Shown here in pieces: positions 36,184 to 44,774 of a stretch of 64,000 nt of DNA. The notes beneath the pieces were generated by a model, which was given only the letters and a program-made list of their open reading frames with translations, did not search any database and was not told where the DNA came from. Source of the stretch: JBIKWM01 sp044356305 (GTDB lineage: Bacteria > Bacteroidota > Bacteroidia > UBA10329); NCBI GenBank assembly GCA_044356305.1, contig JBIKWM010000006.1, forward strand, positions 62,001 to 126,000, in the 5' to 3' direction. Both the position numbers and the translations under genes were made by a program. Numbering within the stretch: the stretch's first letter is position 1; every line of letters starts with the position of its first letter.

Positions 36184-36680
36184 AGCTTTCCTTGTTCGCG
36201 GGCCTTGGCTATGAAATTGGTCATGCGCGTACGCAGTTCCGGGATCTTGAGGGTGGGAATGCGCGATTCGACAAAAGCCAGGTCCGATTTCTTCTTGTCG
36301 CTGTAGCCCAACAGGCCCGGCACATTAACCTGTATGGTAAGACGCAGGAAACGCAGCTCCACATTATCGGGTTCCTTGGCCAAGGCAGCCTCTAACCATC
36401 CCTTGCCCTCGTTGAAATAACTGAGTTTGTGCATGGGGTTGGCAGCATGGCGGGCCTTGGCCATCCACACAGCGCCCTTATAGCCCAGAAGGGTGTTGTC
36501 GTGGCTCACATCTGCTTTCTCAACGCGCTTCTCAAAACGGTAACAGAGGCTGTCGCTTACGAACACCTCGCCAATGCTGTGCCTCAGGTCGTTCAGTAGG
36601 GCCGATTGCTGTGCCATGGCAGCCACCTGCATCAGGCCGAGCAAGGCTGCCAAAAGCATGGTGCGCCAAAGGGCCATCAT
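36180..36680 (-). CDS. Secreted protein in carotenoid operon, unknown
   Basis: A 166-residue protein with a signal peptide (residues 1-24, ending VAAMAQQ) and a helical body including KGWLEAALAKEPDNVELRFLRL, which looks like one to two TPR-type helices. It sits between phytoene synthase and CrtZ with overlapping stops and starts on both sides (TGATG at 36680-36682, ATGA at 36183), so it is made with the pigment enzymes. No function is assigned. A similar small gene at this position in other Bacteroidota carotenoid operons is recalled, not verified. Confidence 0.75.
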   Translation of the reverse strand: MMALWRTMLLAALLGLMQVAAMAQQSALLNDLRHSIGEVFVSDSLCYRFEKRVEKADVSHDNTLLGYKGAVWMAKARHAANPMHKLSYFNEGKGWLEAALAKEPDNVELRFLRLTIQVNVPGLLGYSDKKKSDLAFVESRIPTLKIPELRTRMTNFIAKAREQGKL

Positions 36681-37528
36681 CACATCAGGTTGAGACGGTA
36701 ACGCACGGCCGAGCGGGCCAGCAGGGCCATCTTCAGCGGATTGGAGATACGTATGCGCCTGCTTACCAGCTCAGTGGCGGGTGTGGCTGTTATCTTCTTG
36801 AACAGCGTCCAGTAATACACATAGGCCAGGTATACCCCGAAACGCGCCTTACGTGGCAGCATGCCGATTCCTTTGAGCCCCTCTTCGAAATCGATGCGCA
36901 TGTCGGCCTCCAACTGCTTCTTCATCGCTTCAGAGAAATTGCTCACATCCACTTCGGGGAAATACGTGCGGCCAAGGTCGAAGTGGTCGGCACGCAGGTC
37001 GCGCAGAAAATTGACCTTCTGAAATGCGGATCCCAGGCGCATGGCCGGACCTTTAAGGCGCTGATACTCGGCATCATCGCCATTGCAGAAAACACGCAGA
37101 CACATGAGGCCCACAACCTCGGCCGATCCGAGGATGTACTTATCGAACCGCTCGCGGTCAAATTTGGCGGGCTCCAGATCCATCTGCATACTGCTGAGGA
37201 ACTCATCGATCAACTCCCAATCAATCTTATAGGTATTAACGGCCCATTGAAAACTATTCAGGACCGGGTTGAGGCTGATACGGGCGCTTATCGCCTCTCT
37301 GGTATCGGCCCGCAACCGCTCAAGCAGTTCTTTCTTTGGAAAATCATGGAGCGAGTCGACCACCTCATCGGCCAGGCGCACGTAACCGTAAATGGCGTGG
37401 ATGGGGCGGTGCAGATCATTATGCAGACACCTTATGGCCAATGAGAAAGACGTACTATAGGTGCGTGTGAACGCACGACTAACCCGGTCTGATGCCAGGT
37501 CGAAAAGGTATTTGCCGTTCGCGTTCAT
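36680..37528 (-). CDS. crtB: Phytoene synthase
   Basis: A 282-residue squalene/phytoene synthase. The first aspartate-rich motif is DEVVD (D54-D58) and the second lies in FLRDLRADHFDLGRTYFP. YSTSFSLAIRCL near residue 25 is also typical. It condenses two geranylgeranyl diphosphates to phytoene. The ATG at 37528 is chosen over a TTG at 37552, giving the family N-terminus. It lies 21 bp after crtI. Confidence 0.94.
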   Translation of the reverse strand: MNANGKYLFDLASDRVSRAFTRTYSTSFSLAIRCLHNDLHRPIHAIYGYVRLADEVVDSLHDFPKKELLERLRADTREAISARISLNPVLNSFQWAVNTYKIDWELIDEFLSSMQMDLEPAKFDRERFDKYILGSAEVVGLMCLRVFCNGDDAEYQRLKGPAMRLGSAFQKVNFLRDLRADHFDLGRTYFPEVDVSNFSEAMKKQLEADMRIDFEEGLKGIGMLPRKARFGVYLAYVYYWTLFKKITATPATELVSRRIRISNPLKMALLARSAVRYRLNLM

Positions 37529-37548
37529 CAATGCACTGTGACCGTGTG

Positions 37549-39021
37549 TCAACCTAACGTCTGTGCCACCTGTTGAGCAGCAAGGCGGCCAGATATCAGG
37601 CTTGGGGGAACACCCGGACCCGGGGTAGTCAATTGGCCTGCAAAGAAAAGATCAGAGACGTGCTTGCTGCGCATGGATGGTTTGAGAATGGCGGTCTGCG
37701 CGAGAGTATTGGCCAATCCGAACGCATTGCCGCCAAAAGCATTGTAATCGGACATGAATTCGCGGTGCGCATAGGCCCTAGAGTAAACCACATGCGGCCT
37801 GATGCTCTGGCCGGTGCGCTGCTCCAAGCGCTGCATTACTAAATTGAAATAGCGGTCGCGCACCTCTTGGGTATCGTCAAGGTCGGTGGCAATGGGAATA
37901 AGGATGAACAGGTTCTCGTACCCATCGGGTGCCACGTTGGGGTCTGTCTTGCCAGGTGCCGATACGTAGAACAGCGGCTCGGTGGGCCACTGGGGGTGGT
38001 CGTAGATCTCGGCCATATGCGCGTCCATGTCGCGGTCAAAGAACAGTGTGTGGTGCAACAGGCCATCAATCCTCCTGTTCACCCCTACATAATAAAGCAG
38101 GCACGAGGGCGACATCCGTCTCGTGGCCCAATAATGCTCATCATAATTCCGCAACTCGCGTGGCAGCAGGTTCTGCTCCACGTGGTGGTAATCAGCTGCG
38201 GCTATCACAGCATCGGCCTGCACGTTCACACCATTGAGCGTAAGTCCTGCGGCTTTTTTATTCTTAATGATAATGGATGAAACAGGGCTGTTGAAATGGA
38301 ACTGCACACCCTGCTGGCGGCATACCTGCTCCATGGCTTCGGCTATGCGCCACATACCGCCCATGGGGTACCATGTGCCAAGAGCGATATCGGCATAGTT
38401 CATCAGGCTGTACATGGCAGGGGTCTGCGCAGGTTTGGCCCCGAGGAAGATGACCGGAAATTCGAGTATGCGCACCAACCGTTCGTCCTTGAAATGCTTC
38501 CTGATATAGGTGCTCATGGAACTGAACATGTGCAGGCGAAACACAGCTGGGAGCAGTCGCGGGTCAGCGAATTCGAGCCATGAAAGGCCTGGGCGGTTCA
38601 CAAAATCGCCCATGCCGATGTTGTACTTGTACTCGGCCTCCTTCAGGAACCTGCGCATCTTGTCGGCCGCACCGCGCTCCATGCTCTCAACCAGAGCGAG
38701 GTACTGCTCCATATAGGCCGGGAGGTCAACATGGCTGCCATCGCTGAAATAGACGCGGTATGAGGGGTCGAGGCGCTTGAGGTGGTAGAAATCGGATGTG
38801 GTGTGGCCGAACGCGCGGAAGAAATCCTCGAACACATCGGGCATCCAATACCAGCTGGGGCCCATGTCGAAAGTGAATCCATCGGCCTCGTACTTGCGGC
38901 CGCGCCCACCGGAGCCGTGGTTCTTTTCGTACACCGAAACATCGAATCCGGCCTTAGCCGCATAGGCCGCTGCGGCCAGCCCAGCAAATCCGGCACCGAT
39001 GACCGCCACCTTGCGCTTCAT
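37549..39021 (-). CDS. crtI: Phytoene desaturase
   Basis: A 490-residue FAD-dependent desaturase. The dinucleotide motif GAGFAG is at residues 9-14 (KVAVIGAGFAGLAAAAYAA) followed by YEKNHGSGGRGRKYE. The C-terminal FAD motif is LFFAGQLTTPGPGVPPSLISG. It introduces the double bonds that convert phytoene to lycopene. The ATG at 39021 is preferred: earlier in-frame GTG (39072) and ATG (39051) codons add residues unlike the family. It heads the minus-strand carotenoid operon. Confidence 0.95.
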   Translation of the reverse strand: MKRKVAVIGAGFAGLAAAAYAAKAGFDVSVYEKNHGSGGRGRKYEADGFTFDMGPSWYWMPDVFEDFFRAFGHTTSDFYHLKRLDPSYRVYFSDGSHVDLPAYMEQYLALVESMERGAADKMRRFLKEAEYKYNIGMGDFVNRPGLSWLEFADPRLLPAVFRLHMFSSMSTYIRKHFKDERLVRILEFPVIFLGAKPAQTPAMYSLMNYADIALGTWYPMGGMWRIAEAMEQVCRQQGVQFHFNSPVSSIIIKNKKAAGLTLNGVNVQADAVIAAADYHHVEQNLLPRELRNYDEHYWATRRMSPSCLLYYVGVNRRIDGLLHHTLFFDRDMDAHMAEIYDHPQWPTEPLFYVSAPGKTDPNVAPDGYENLFILIPIATDLDDTQEVRDRYFNLVMQRLEQRTGQSIRPHVVYSRAYAHREFMSDYNAFGGNAFGLANTLAQTAILKPSMRSKHVSDLFFAGQLTTPGPGVPPSLISGRLAAQQVAQTLG

Positions 39022-39124
39022 GCCGCGAATGTACCCGTTGGCTCTGGCCATGGGTTGATGGGGGTCATTCACCCTATTGAATCCTCCATTTCGGCCCGAA
39101 AAAAAAATTTCATCCTCGGAGCAA

Positions 39125-39143
39125 ACCGTAAATAGGTTACGGT
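39125..39143. promoter_or_regulatory. Inverted-repeat operator candidate between crt operon and 39194 gene
   Basis: ACCGTAA-ATAGG-TTACGGT is a perfect 7-bp inverted repeat with a 5-bp centre in the divergent intergenic region. It lies about 105 nt upstream of crtI and 50 nt upstream of the plus-strand gene. A -7-like TGCCTTTG follows at 39153-39160, so the palindrome would overlap the -33 region of that promoter. A transcription-factor operator is inferred and the regulator is unknown. Confidence 0.5.
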
Positions 39144-39193
39144 GTGCCTGAATGCCTTTGTGCCATCAAAACTGACAAAGACCACAAAGCACC

Positions 39194-39652
39194 ATGGAAA
39201 CCACCCTTCGCAACACCGCTGAGCTGATGCTCGAACTTACCCTGAATGAATGCAGCCGCAGGATATTCAGGGTGACGACCCCCGAAGGGGACGTGAAATA
39301 TGTGGAAGTGAGCGACCTGATCGACTTTTCGCGTCCGCTGAGCGAACATGCCGAGAGTTATCCGGTGTACGAGTCAATGGCATCGGCCTGGGCGGCCACC
39401 ACACGCTACCTGAGTGCCGAGGGGCTGCTGGCCCGCAGCGTATGGCACGAGGACCTGCACGAGTGGGCCGACCTGACCCCGCGCCACATCCATGCAGAGA
39501 TGCGGCCCATGGTGTATGCCGACCTGTCTGCACTGATCAACGCACTGAGTCTGGAGCAGATGGCCCGTTGCCCACAGGTGCCCATGTGGCTGGCCACCGT
39601 GACCGATGGCCGTGTGGCCGAGCTTGAGGAACAACGCATGATGGCCGCCTGA
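39194..39652 (+). CDS. Small soluble protein, unknown
   Basis: A 152-residue cytoplasmic protein that I do not recognise. It starts METTLRNTAELMLELTLNE and contains PEGDVKYVEVSDLIDFSRPLS and WHEDLHEWADLTPRHI. There are no membrane or signal segments. It is transcribed divergently from the carotenoid operon, with a candidate inverted-repeat operator in between, and is followed within 27 bp by another small protein. Both may belong to one unit with RNase Z. Confidence 0.7.
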   Translation: METTLRNTAELMLELTLNECSRRIFRVTTPEGDVKYVEVSDLIDFSRPLSEHAESYPVYESMASAWAATTRYLSAEGLLARSVWHEDLHEWADLTPRHIHAEMRPMVYADLSALINALSLEQMARCPQVPMWLATVTDGRVAELEEQRMMAA

Positions 39653-39679
39653 TCAATGATCACTCACCCCGAAAAAAAC

Positions 39680-40057
39680 ATGAGAACCATGCAGATCACC
39701 TTTCTTTCAAACCGACCCGCCCCGCTGCCAAGGGTACACTCGGAGAGCCTTTTTGCCCTGATAGGAGGCACCGATAGCAGCGACCTGGCCCACACATACC
39801 ACCACCTGCGGAGCGGCTGTGTGCTGAGTCTGCTGCCGGTAACGGGTGGCGAGGGCCGGTTCATGTTCCATCATGTCATGTATGGGCCGTATCATCTGGG
39901 CCTGCTTGACAGCCGGCTCTCGCAGCGCATCCTGGAGCTCCAAGCCAACGGAGTGCCTTATAGGGTGACGGTTTCGCGCATTGACCGAGAGAAATACATG
40001 CCACCCCGCGCCATTGAGGTTGAACTGGAATGGAGCGTAAGTGCAATGGCGGCATGA
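39680..40057 (+). CDS. Small protein, possible HIRAN-like domain
   Basis: A 125-residue protein (start MRTMQITF at 39680; an earlier ATG at 39656 is possible). The order RSGCVLSLLPVTGGEGRF...GPYHLGLLDSRLSQRILELQANGVPYRVTVSRID...AIEVELEW recalls HIRAN domains, in which a loose beta-barrel is followed by an 'lG.l....a..l..l...g..y...v' ending. HIRAN domains bind DNA 3' ends, but the match here is only by eye. It lies between a small unknown and RNase Z. Confidence 0.6.
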   Translation: MRTMQITFLSNRPAPLPRVHSESLFALIGGTDSSDLAHTYHHLRSGCVLSLLPVTGGEGRFMFHHVMYGPYHLGLLDSRLSQRILELQANGVPYRVTVSRIDREKYMPPRAIEVELEWSVSAMAA

Positions 40058-40093
40058 TTTGAGAAACAGGCGGCAATGGTCACCTTTGCCGCC

Positions 40094-41014
40094 ATGCGCC
40101 TCACCATACTCGGCTCCGGATCGGCCATGCCCCTGCCCGAAAGGGGTGCCACTGCGCAACTGTTGCAGTTTGATCATGCGCATTACCTGATAGACTGTGG
40201 CGAGGGCACGCAGGTGCAATTGCGCAGATACGGCATGTGGACCGCCAAGCTGCGGGCCATTTTCATCAGCCATCTGCATGGCGACCACTACCTGGGCCTT
40301 GTGGGCCTGCTGTGGAGCATGGAACTGTCGGGCAGGCGAAAGCCGCTCCGTATCATCGGACCCGAAGGACTGGAACAGCTAGTCAAGGTGCATTTTGATG
40401 GAATGGGGTCGGATCTGAGTTTCACGGTGCATTTCACTTCCACCACGATAGGCGAATGCTACATGGATGAGACGGTCAGCGTGGAGGCCATTCCGCTCAA
40501 TCACCGCATTGCGTGCCACGGATTCATGTTCAGCGAGCGGCCGAGGCTGCGCAACATCATCAAAGAGAAAGTGCTGCCGCTCGGACTGGTGCCATACCAG
40601 TACCTTGACCTACGCAACGGGCTGGATGTGACGCTGCCCAACGGCCAGATACTGAAGAACGATGACCTGACACACGCCCCACCCACCCCGCGCAGATATG
40701 TGTATGCCACCGACACACGGCCGGTGCAACTGCCCGCCATTTGCCACGGCTGCGAGCTGCTGTATCACGAGGCCACTTTTTTAGACGATATGAGGGACCG
40801 GGCCGAGAGCACGCACCACAGCACCGCATCCGATGCCGCAAGGTGTGCCCTTTCCATTGGCGCGAAAAGGCTGCTGATCGGGCATTTCTCATCGCGCTAT
40901 ACCGATCTGAGACCGCATCTTGAAGAGGCCCGTGGCATATTCCCAGCCACGGAACTGGCCACCGACCTGATGAGTTTTGAAATAGAAAGGACTGACAGGG
41001 GTCAGCTGATCTGA
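40094..41014 (+). CDS. rnz: Ribonuclease Z
   Basis: A 306-residue metallo-beta-lactamase-fold tRNA 3' endonuclease. The zinc-binding motif HLHGDH is at residues 60-65, with LGSGSAMPLPERG at the N-terminus, NHRIACHGFMF, YATDTRP and HEATFLDD as later family motifs, and HFSSRYTDL near the C-terminus. It removes 3' trailers from pre-tRNAs. The ATG at 40094 matches the family start. The frame opens 18 bp earlier at 40076. Confidence 0.95.
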   Translation: MRLTILGSGSAMPLPERGATAQLLQFDHAHYLIDCGEGTQVQLRRYGMWTAKLRAIFISHLHGDHYLGLVGLLWSMELSGRRKPLRIIGPEGLEQLVKVHFDGMGSDLSFTVHFTSTTIGECYMDETVSVEAIPLNHRIACHGFMFSERPRLRNIIKEKVLPLGLVPYQYLDLRNGLDVTLPNGQILKNDDLTHAPPTPRRYVYATDTRPVQLPAICHGCELLYHEATFLDDMRDRAESTHHSTASDAARCALSIGAKRLLIGHFSSRYTDLRPHLEEARGIFPATELATDLMSFEIERTDRGQLI

Positions 41015-41038
41015 CCTGTCAATACCCCCAACGAGGTA

Positions 41039-41069
41039 TTGCCCAGCAGAAGGGCGGGCGGTTGCTTTG
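41039..41069 (+). promoter_or_regulatory. Candidate promoter of the imelysin operon
   Basis: TTG at 41039-41041, a 20-bp spacer and TTGCTTTG at 41062-41069 fit the Bacteroidota -33/-7 layout, with one mismatch in the -7 box. The ATG at 41098 begins 28 nt later. Confidence 0.5.
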
Positions 41070-41097
41070 CGGCCAGATCAGAATCATTCTAAATAAA

Positions 41098-42243
41098 ATG
41101 AGACAACACCTCGCCCCCTACCTTTTTGCGGCCATCGCCATCGGCTTCACAGCCTGCGATACAGATGAAGACCCCATTGACCCCAGCTATGCCGTGCCCG
41201 ATACCTACTCGTTTGAACGCGATGGTGTGAGCACCGTGAATTTTGAAGGACAGACCCAAAGGCTTGATCAGTTGGGGCTGATGGAAGAATACATGAAAGC
41301 CGCCAACGTGATTGGTGCGGGCAGCCTGAGTGCGACCACCCTGCGCGACATGTTTGCCAATCGCAATTCGCCATACGTGGGCCGCACTTTCACAAAAGAC
41401 ATCCAATCAAAATGCTTTGCGGCCGATACGACCATGATCATCGGTCTGCTCGATGAGATAGCGATGGTGAGCCAGAACACAGGCCAGGAGGCATCGGCCG
41501 GGGTGCCCGGAGTGCTCACCACAGGCAGCACCACCACAGGCAGCGGATATCTGGTCAATGCCAAGGGTACCGACCTCTCGGAGGTGATCCTGAAATCGGT
41601 GATGGGCGCATGTTTCTACTATCAGGCCATGGAGGTGTATCTGAGTGCCGACCGTATGGGCACCACGGGCAATGACGACCTCGACACGTTGGGCCGTTAC
41701 ACCCTGATGGAGCACTACTTCGATGAGGCGTTCGGCTACCTCGGCCTGCCTATCGATTACCCATCGGTGCTGACCACTGATGAGGCCCGCCACTGGGGCG
41801 AGTACATTTCGAGCCGTAACAGCGACTCGTTGTATACCGGGATAGGTGAGGATCTGATGGAGTCGTTCCGCAAAGGCCGCGCGGCCATAAGCGCCAAAGA
41901 ACTGGCCGACCGCGATGAGGCCATTGCTGCCATCATGCAGAAGTGGTCGGTGGTGGCAGGCACATCGGCTGTAGACTACCTGCGCAAGAGCAAGAACAGC
42001 ACCGGGGTGGTGCTTTACAAGCGCAATCACCGCCTATCTGAGGCCATCGGTTTCATGCTCGCAATGAAGTATCATTTCAGCGGAGGAAATGGCAAATTCG
42101 CGCCCCTGCACAATTACACCAAGATACAGGATGCCCTTGGTGTGATAGGGCTGCAGACTGACCTTTACACCGTGACCGATACTGACATTGATAACGCCAT
42201 TGCGCTGATACAGGCCGCCTATCCGGCAGGCACCATCAAGTGA
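41098..42243 (+). CDS. DUF4856-family lipoprotein
   Basis: A 381-residue lipoprotein (lipobox GFTAC at about C20) matching the DUF4856 family of Bacteroidota. Features are YSFERDGVSTVNFEGQTQRL near the start, the helical AMEVYLSADRMG and TLMEHYFDEAFGYLG regions, and RNHRLSEAIGFMLAMKYHF near the end. The family regularly accompanies imelysin and TonB-receptor genes and is thought to take part in iron-related uptake, with no biochemical role established. It opens a four-gene plus-strand operon that overlaps or closely abuts the next genes. Confidence 0.87.
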   Translation: MRQHLAPYLFAAIAIGFTACDTDEDPIDPSYAVPDTYSFERDGVSTVNFEGQTQRLDQLGLMEEYMKAANVIGAGSLSATTLRDMFANRNSPYVGRTFTKDIQSKCFAADTTMIIGLLDEIAMVSQNTGQEASAGVPGVLTTGSTTTGSGYLVNAKGTDLSEVILKSVMGACFYYQAMEVYLSADRMGTTGNDDLDTLGRYTLMEHYFDEAFGYLGLPIDYPSVLTTDEARHWGEYISSRNSDSLYTGIGEDLMESFRKGRAAISAKELADRDEAIAAIMQKWSVVAGTSAVDYLRKSKNSTGVVLYKRNHRLSEAIGFMLAMKYHFSGGNGKFAPLHNYTKIQDALGVIGLQTDLYTVTDTDIDNAIALIQAAYPAGTIK

Positions 42244-42254
42244 AAAAACCTCTC

Positions 42255-43346
42255 ATGCGAAATCTGTTCCTATTCATTCTTCCTTGTGCATTCTGCATCA
42301 CAGCGTGCGACACCGACCCCGACCCAACGGTGCAGTGCGACTTTGACCAAAAGGCCATGTTGGCCTATTATGCCGACAGCCTGATAGTGCCCAACCTTGA
42401 ACAGATGCGCATAGGTGCCATTTTCCTGAACGGGGTGGCCCAAGCGTTTGTGAATGCCCCGAGCCCCGACATGATGGTGGAAGTGCAGGTGTCGTTCGGG
42501 GCGTTTGTCACTGCGTACAAGCGTGCGAGCATATATGGGTTCGGGCCGGGCGTGGTGAACGGGATGCCGTTCCGCAACCGGTTCAACACCTACCCTACCG
42601 ATACGGCAGGCATAGAGGCGAACATAACTGCCGGTACCACTGCGGTGGCAGCAATAGCTGATGATGAAGCGGGCCTGAATGCCATCGCCTATCTCATTTT
42701 CGGACCCATCGGCAGCAATTCGACCCAGGCCGCTGCACTCTATGCCGACCCTGCAAGGGGCCAGTACCTTTTGGCATTGACCCAAGAAATACTGGACCGC
42801 AGCACTGAGATACGCAATGGTTGGGATGCGTATCGAGAGACGTTTGTAAACACCACCGGAGTGGCCGATGGCAGCCCCATAGCATTGCTGGTCAACGAAC
42901 TGAATCTTGACTTTGAGACCACGAAGAACTACGGGTTCAAGGTACCGCTGGGCAAATACAACGGGGGCGTGGTCCTGCCTGCCAAGGTGGAACTCTACCA
43001 CAGCCGCAACAGCATGTTGGCGGCCAAGGCGCACATGGTCGCCCTACGGGATGTCTATAACGGAACGGGTGCCAATGATGGGCCGGGCCTGTACGAGTAC
43101 CTGCTGTGCCTGCGTGCCGGTGAGGATGCCGATGGGCTGCTGGCCGATGCCATAGACGAACGTTTCCAGGCCATTATAGATGCGATGGAACAGGTGCCCG
43201 ACCCGCTAGATGCGACCATTGTAACCAATAAGCCCGTGGTGGAGGCTGCACATGATGAGCTGCAGCAGCTTGTCCCGCTTTTGAAGAGCGAGATGCCATC
43301 GGCACTCGGTGTGCGCATCAGCTATCAGGATACCGATGGCGATTGA
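42255..43346 (+). CDS. Imelysin (IrpA/peptidase M75 family) lipoprotein
   Basis: A 363-residue lipoprotein (signal MRNLFLFILPCAFCITAC) of the imelysin family. It contains FNTYPTDTAGIEANI, GLNAIAYLIFGP (GxHxxE-like region) and the long helical C-terminal half. The histidine of the canonical GxHxxE motif is replaced here (GLNAIAYL), so metal binding may differ. Imelysins are surface or periplasmic proteins tied to iron and copper handling. The ATG at 42255 is used. A GTG at 42240 overlapping the previous stop is an alternative. Confidence 0.85.
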   Translation: MRNLFLFILPCAFCITACDTDPDPTVQCDFDQKAMLAYYADSLIVPNLEQMRIGAIFLNGVAQAFVNAPSPDMMVEVQVSFGAFVTAYKRASIYGFGPGVVNGMPFRNRFNTYPTDTAGIEANITAGTTAVAAIADDEAGLNAIAYLIFGPIGSNSTQAAALYADPARGQYLLALTQEILDRSTEIRNGWDAYRETFVNTTGVADGSPIALLVNELNLDFETTKNYGFKVPLGKYNGGVVLPAKVELYHSRNSMLAAKAHMVALRDVYNGTGANDGPGLYEYLLCLRAGEDADGLLADAIDERFQAIIDAMEQVPDPLDATIVTNKPVVEAAHDELQQLVPLLKSEMPSALGVRISYQDTDGD

Positions 43347-43409
43347 GTCGGTTGGTGGCCGGGTCCCAACGGCCTGTGGCCAACCAAAGGCTAAGGTGGC
43401 TGACGGCTG

Positions 43410-44774
43410 ATGTGGTCAAAGCTCCACACTGCGGCCTTCCGTGCTGTTGACATTGCCCCGCTGGTGAGTCTGCGGGTGCTGTTCGGGCTGGCCATGCTGC
43501 TGGCCAGTGTGCGTTTCTGGGCCAAAGGATGGATAGATCAGCTGTATATCAGTCCGCAGTACCATTTCACCTACTTTGGTTTTGACTGGGTGAAAGTGCC
43601 TCCGGGCGATACCCTTTACTGGATGTACGGCACCATGGCGATGGCCGCACTGTTCATGGCCATCGGGCTGTTGTACCGCGCCTCGGCTTTGACCTTCTTC
43701 CTCGTATTCACCTATGTCGAGCTGATTGATGTGACCACTTACCTCAACCATTACTACTTCATCAGTCTTGCATCATTCCTTATGATCATGGTCCCTGCCA
43801 ACAGGGCCCTTTCTGTTGATTGTATCATCTGGCCCAGCATCCGAGCCGTGCAGGTACCGGCCTGGTGTGCAGGCATTTTCAAATTGCAGCTGGGCATCGT
43901 GTACTTCTTTGCAGGGCTGGCCAAGCTGAGCCCCGACTGGATGTTGCGGGCCCAACCGCTCAGCATCTGGCTGCCCCCGCGTGCCGGAATGCCGATAATA
44001 GGTTGGGCGTTGAAATACAAGGCCAGTGCCTACCTCTTCTCATGGGCCGGGGCGATTTATGACCTGTTGGTGCCATTCCTCTTATACCGTAAAGGCACGG
44101 TACTGATCGCCTATGCGGCCGTTGTGGGATTTCACCTGGTCACAGGGGCGCTGTTCCCCATCGGGGTGTTCCCTATGGTCATGATACTGCTCACCACGGT
44201 GTTCTTCCCGGCTGGGTGGCACAACAGGTTCTGGGGCCGGCTGTTCCCGTCATTCATCAACCCGAATAATGACAATGCGCAGGCGATGCCTTCATCCCCG
44301 AAGGAAATTGGCCGCACTATTTGGAATCATGTCACGCTGGTGCTCCTCACGCTCTATTTCGCCATTCAGGTGATGATGCCGATGAGGCACATGATATATA
44401 GCGGCAACCTGTTTTGGCACGAGCAGGGCTTTCGTTTCTCTTGGAGGGTGATGCTGATGGAGAAGGAAGGTTTGGCACTGTTCACGGTGAAAGACCCTGA
44501 GACCGGCCGCACGTGGGAGGTGAACAACCGCCAATACCTGACCCCGGTGCAGGAGAAGTTCATGGCCACACAGCCCGACCTGATATTGCAGTTTGCGCGG
44601 ATCATTGAGGATAAGTTCAGGATGGAGGGGGTGAATGACCCTGTGGTGACGGCCGATGTGCAGGTGACGCTGAACGGGCGCAGGAGCCGACCCTATGTGC
44701 GCCCAGATGTGGACCTGACGGAGATAGAGGATGGATGGGGTGAACGCTGGTGGCTGATGCCGTGGTACGACTGA
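43410..44774 (+). CDS. HTTM-domain (vitamin K carboxylase-like) membrane protein
   Basis: A 454-residue membrane protein with several transmembrane segments in its first about 300 residues, and HTTM/vitamin K-dependent gamma-carboxylase-like features: VSLRVLFGLAMLLAS, LNHYYFISLASFLMI, FKLQLGIVYFFAGLAKLS, and LLTTVFFPA. The C-terminal about 120 residues are soluble, with RFSWRVMLMEKEG and FMATQPDLILQFA. Such genes occur in imelysin/TonB operons of Bacteroidota. Whether it carboxylates a partner protein is unknown. The TonB-receptor start lies inside its last codons. Confidence 0.87.
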   Translation: MWSKLHTAAFRAVDIAPLVSLRVLFGLAMLLASVRFWAKGWIDQLYISPQYHFTYFGFDWVKVPPGDTLYWMYGTMAMAALFMAIGLLYRASALTFFLVFTYVELIDVTTYLNHYYFISLASFLMIMVPANRALSVDCIIWPSIRAVQVPAWCAGIFKLQLGIVYFFAGLAKLSPDWMLRAQPLSIWLPPRAGMPIIGWALKYKASAYLFSWAGAIYDLLVPFLLYRKGTVLIAYAAVVGFHLVTGALFPIGVFPMVMILLTTVFFPAGWHNRFWGRLFPSFINPNNDNAQAMPSSPKEIGRTIWNHVTLVLLTLYFAIQVMMPMRHMIYSGNLFWHEQGFRFSWRVMLMEKEGLALFTVKDPETGRTWEVNNRQYLTPVQEKFMATQPDLILQFARIIEDKFRMEGVNDPVVTADVQVTLNGRRSRPYVRPDVDLTEIEDGWGERWWLMPWYD

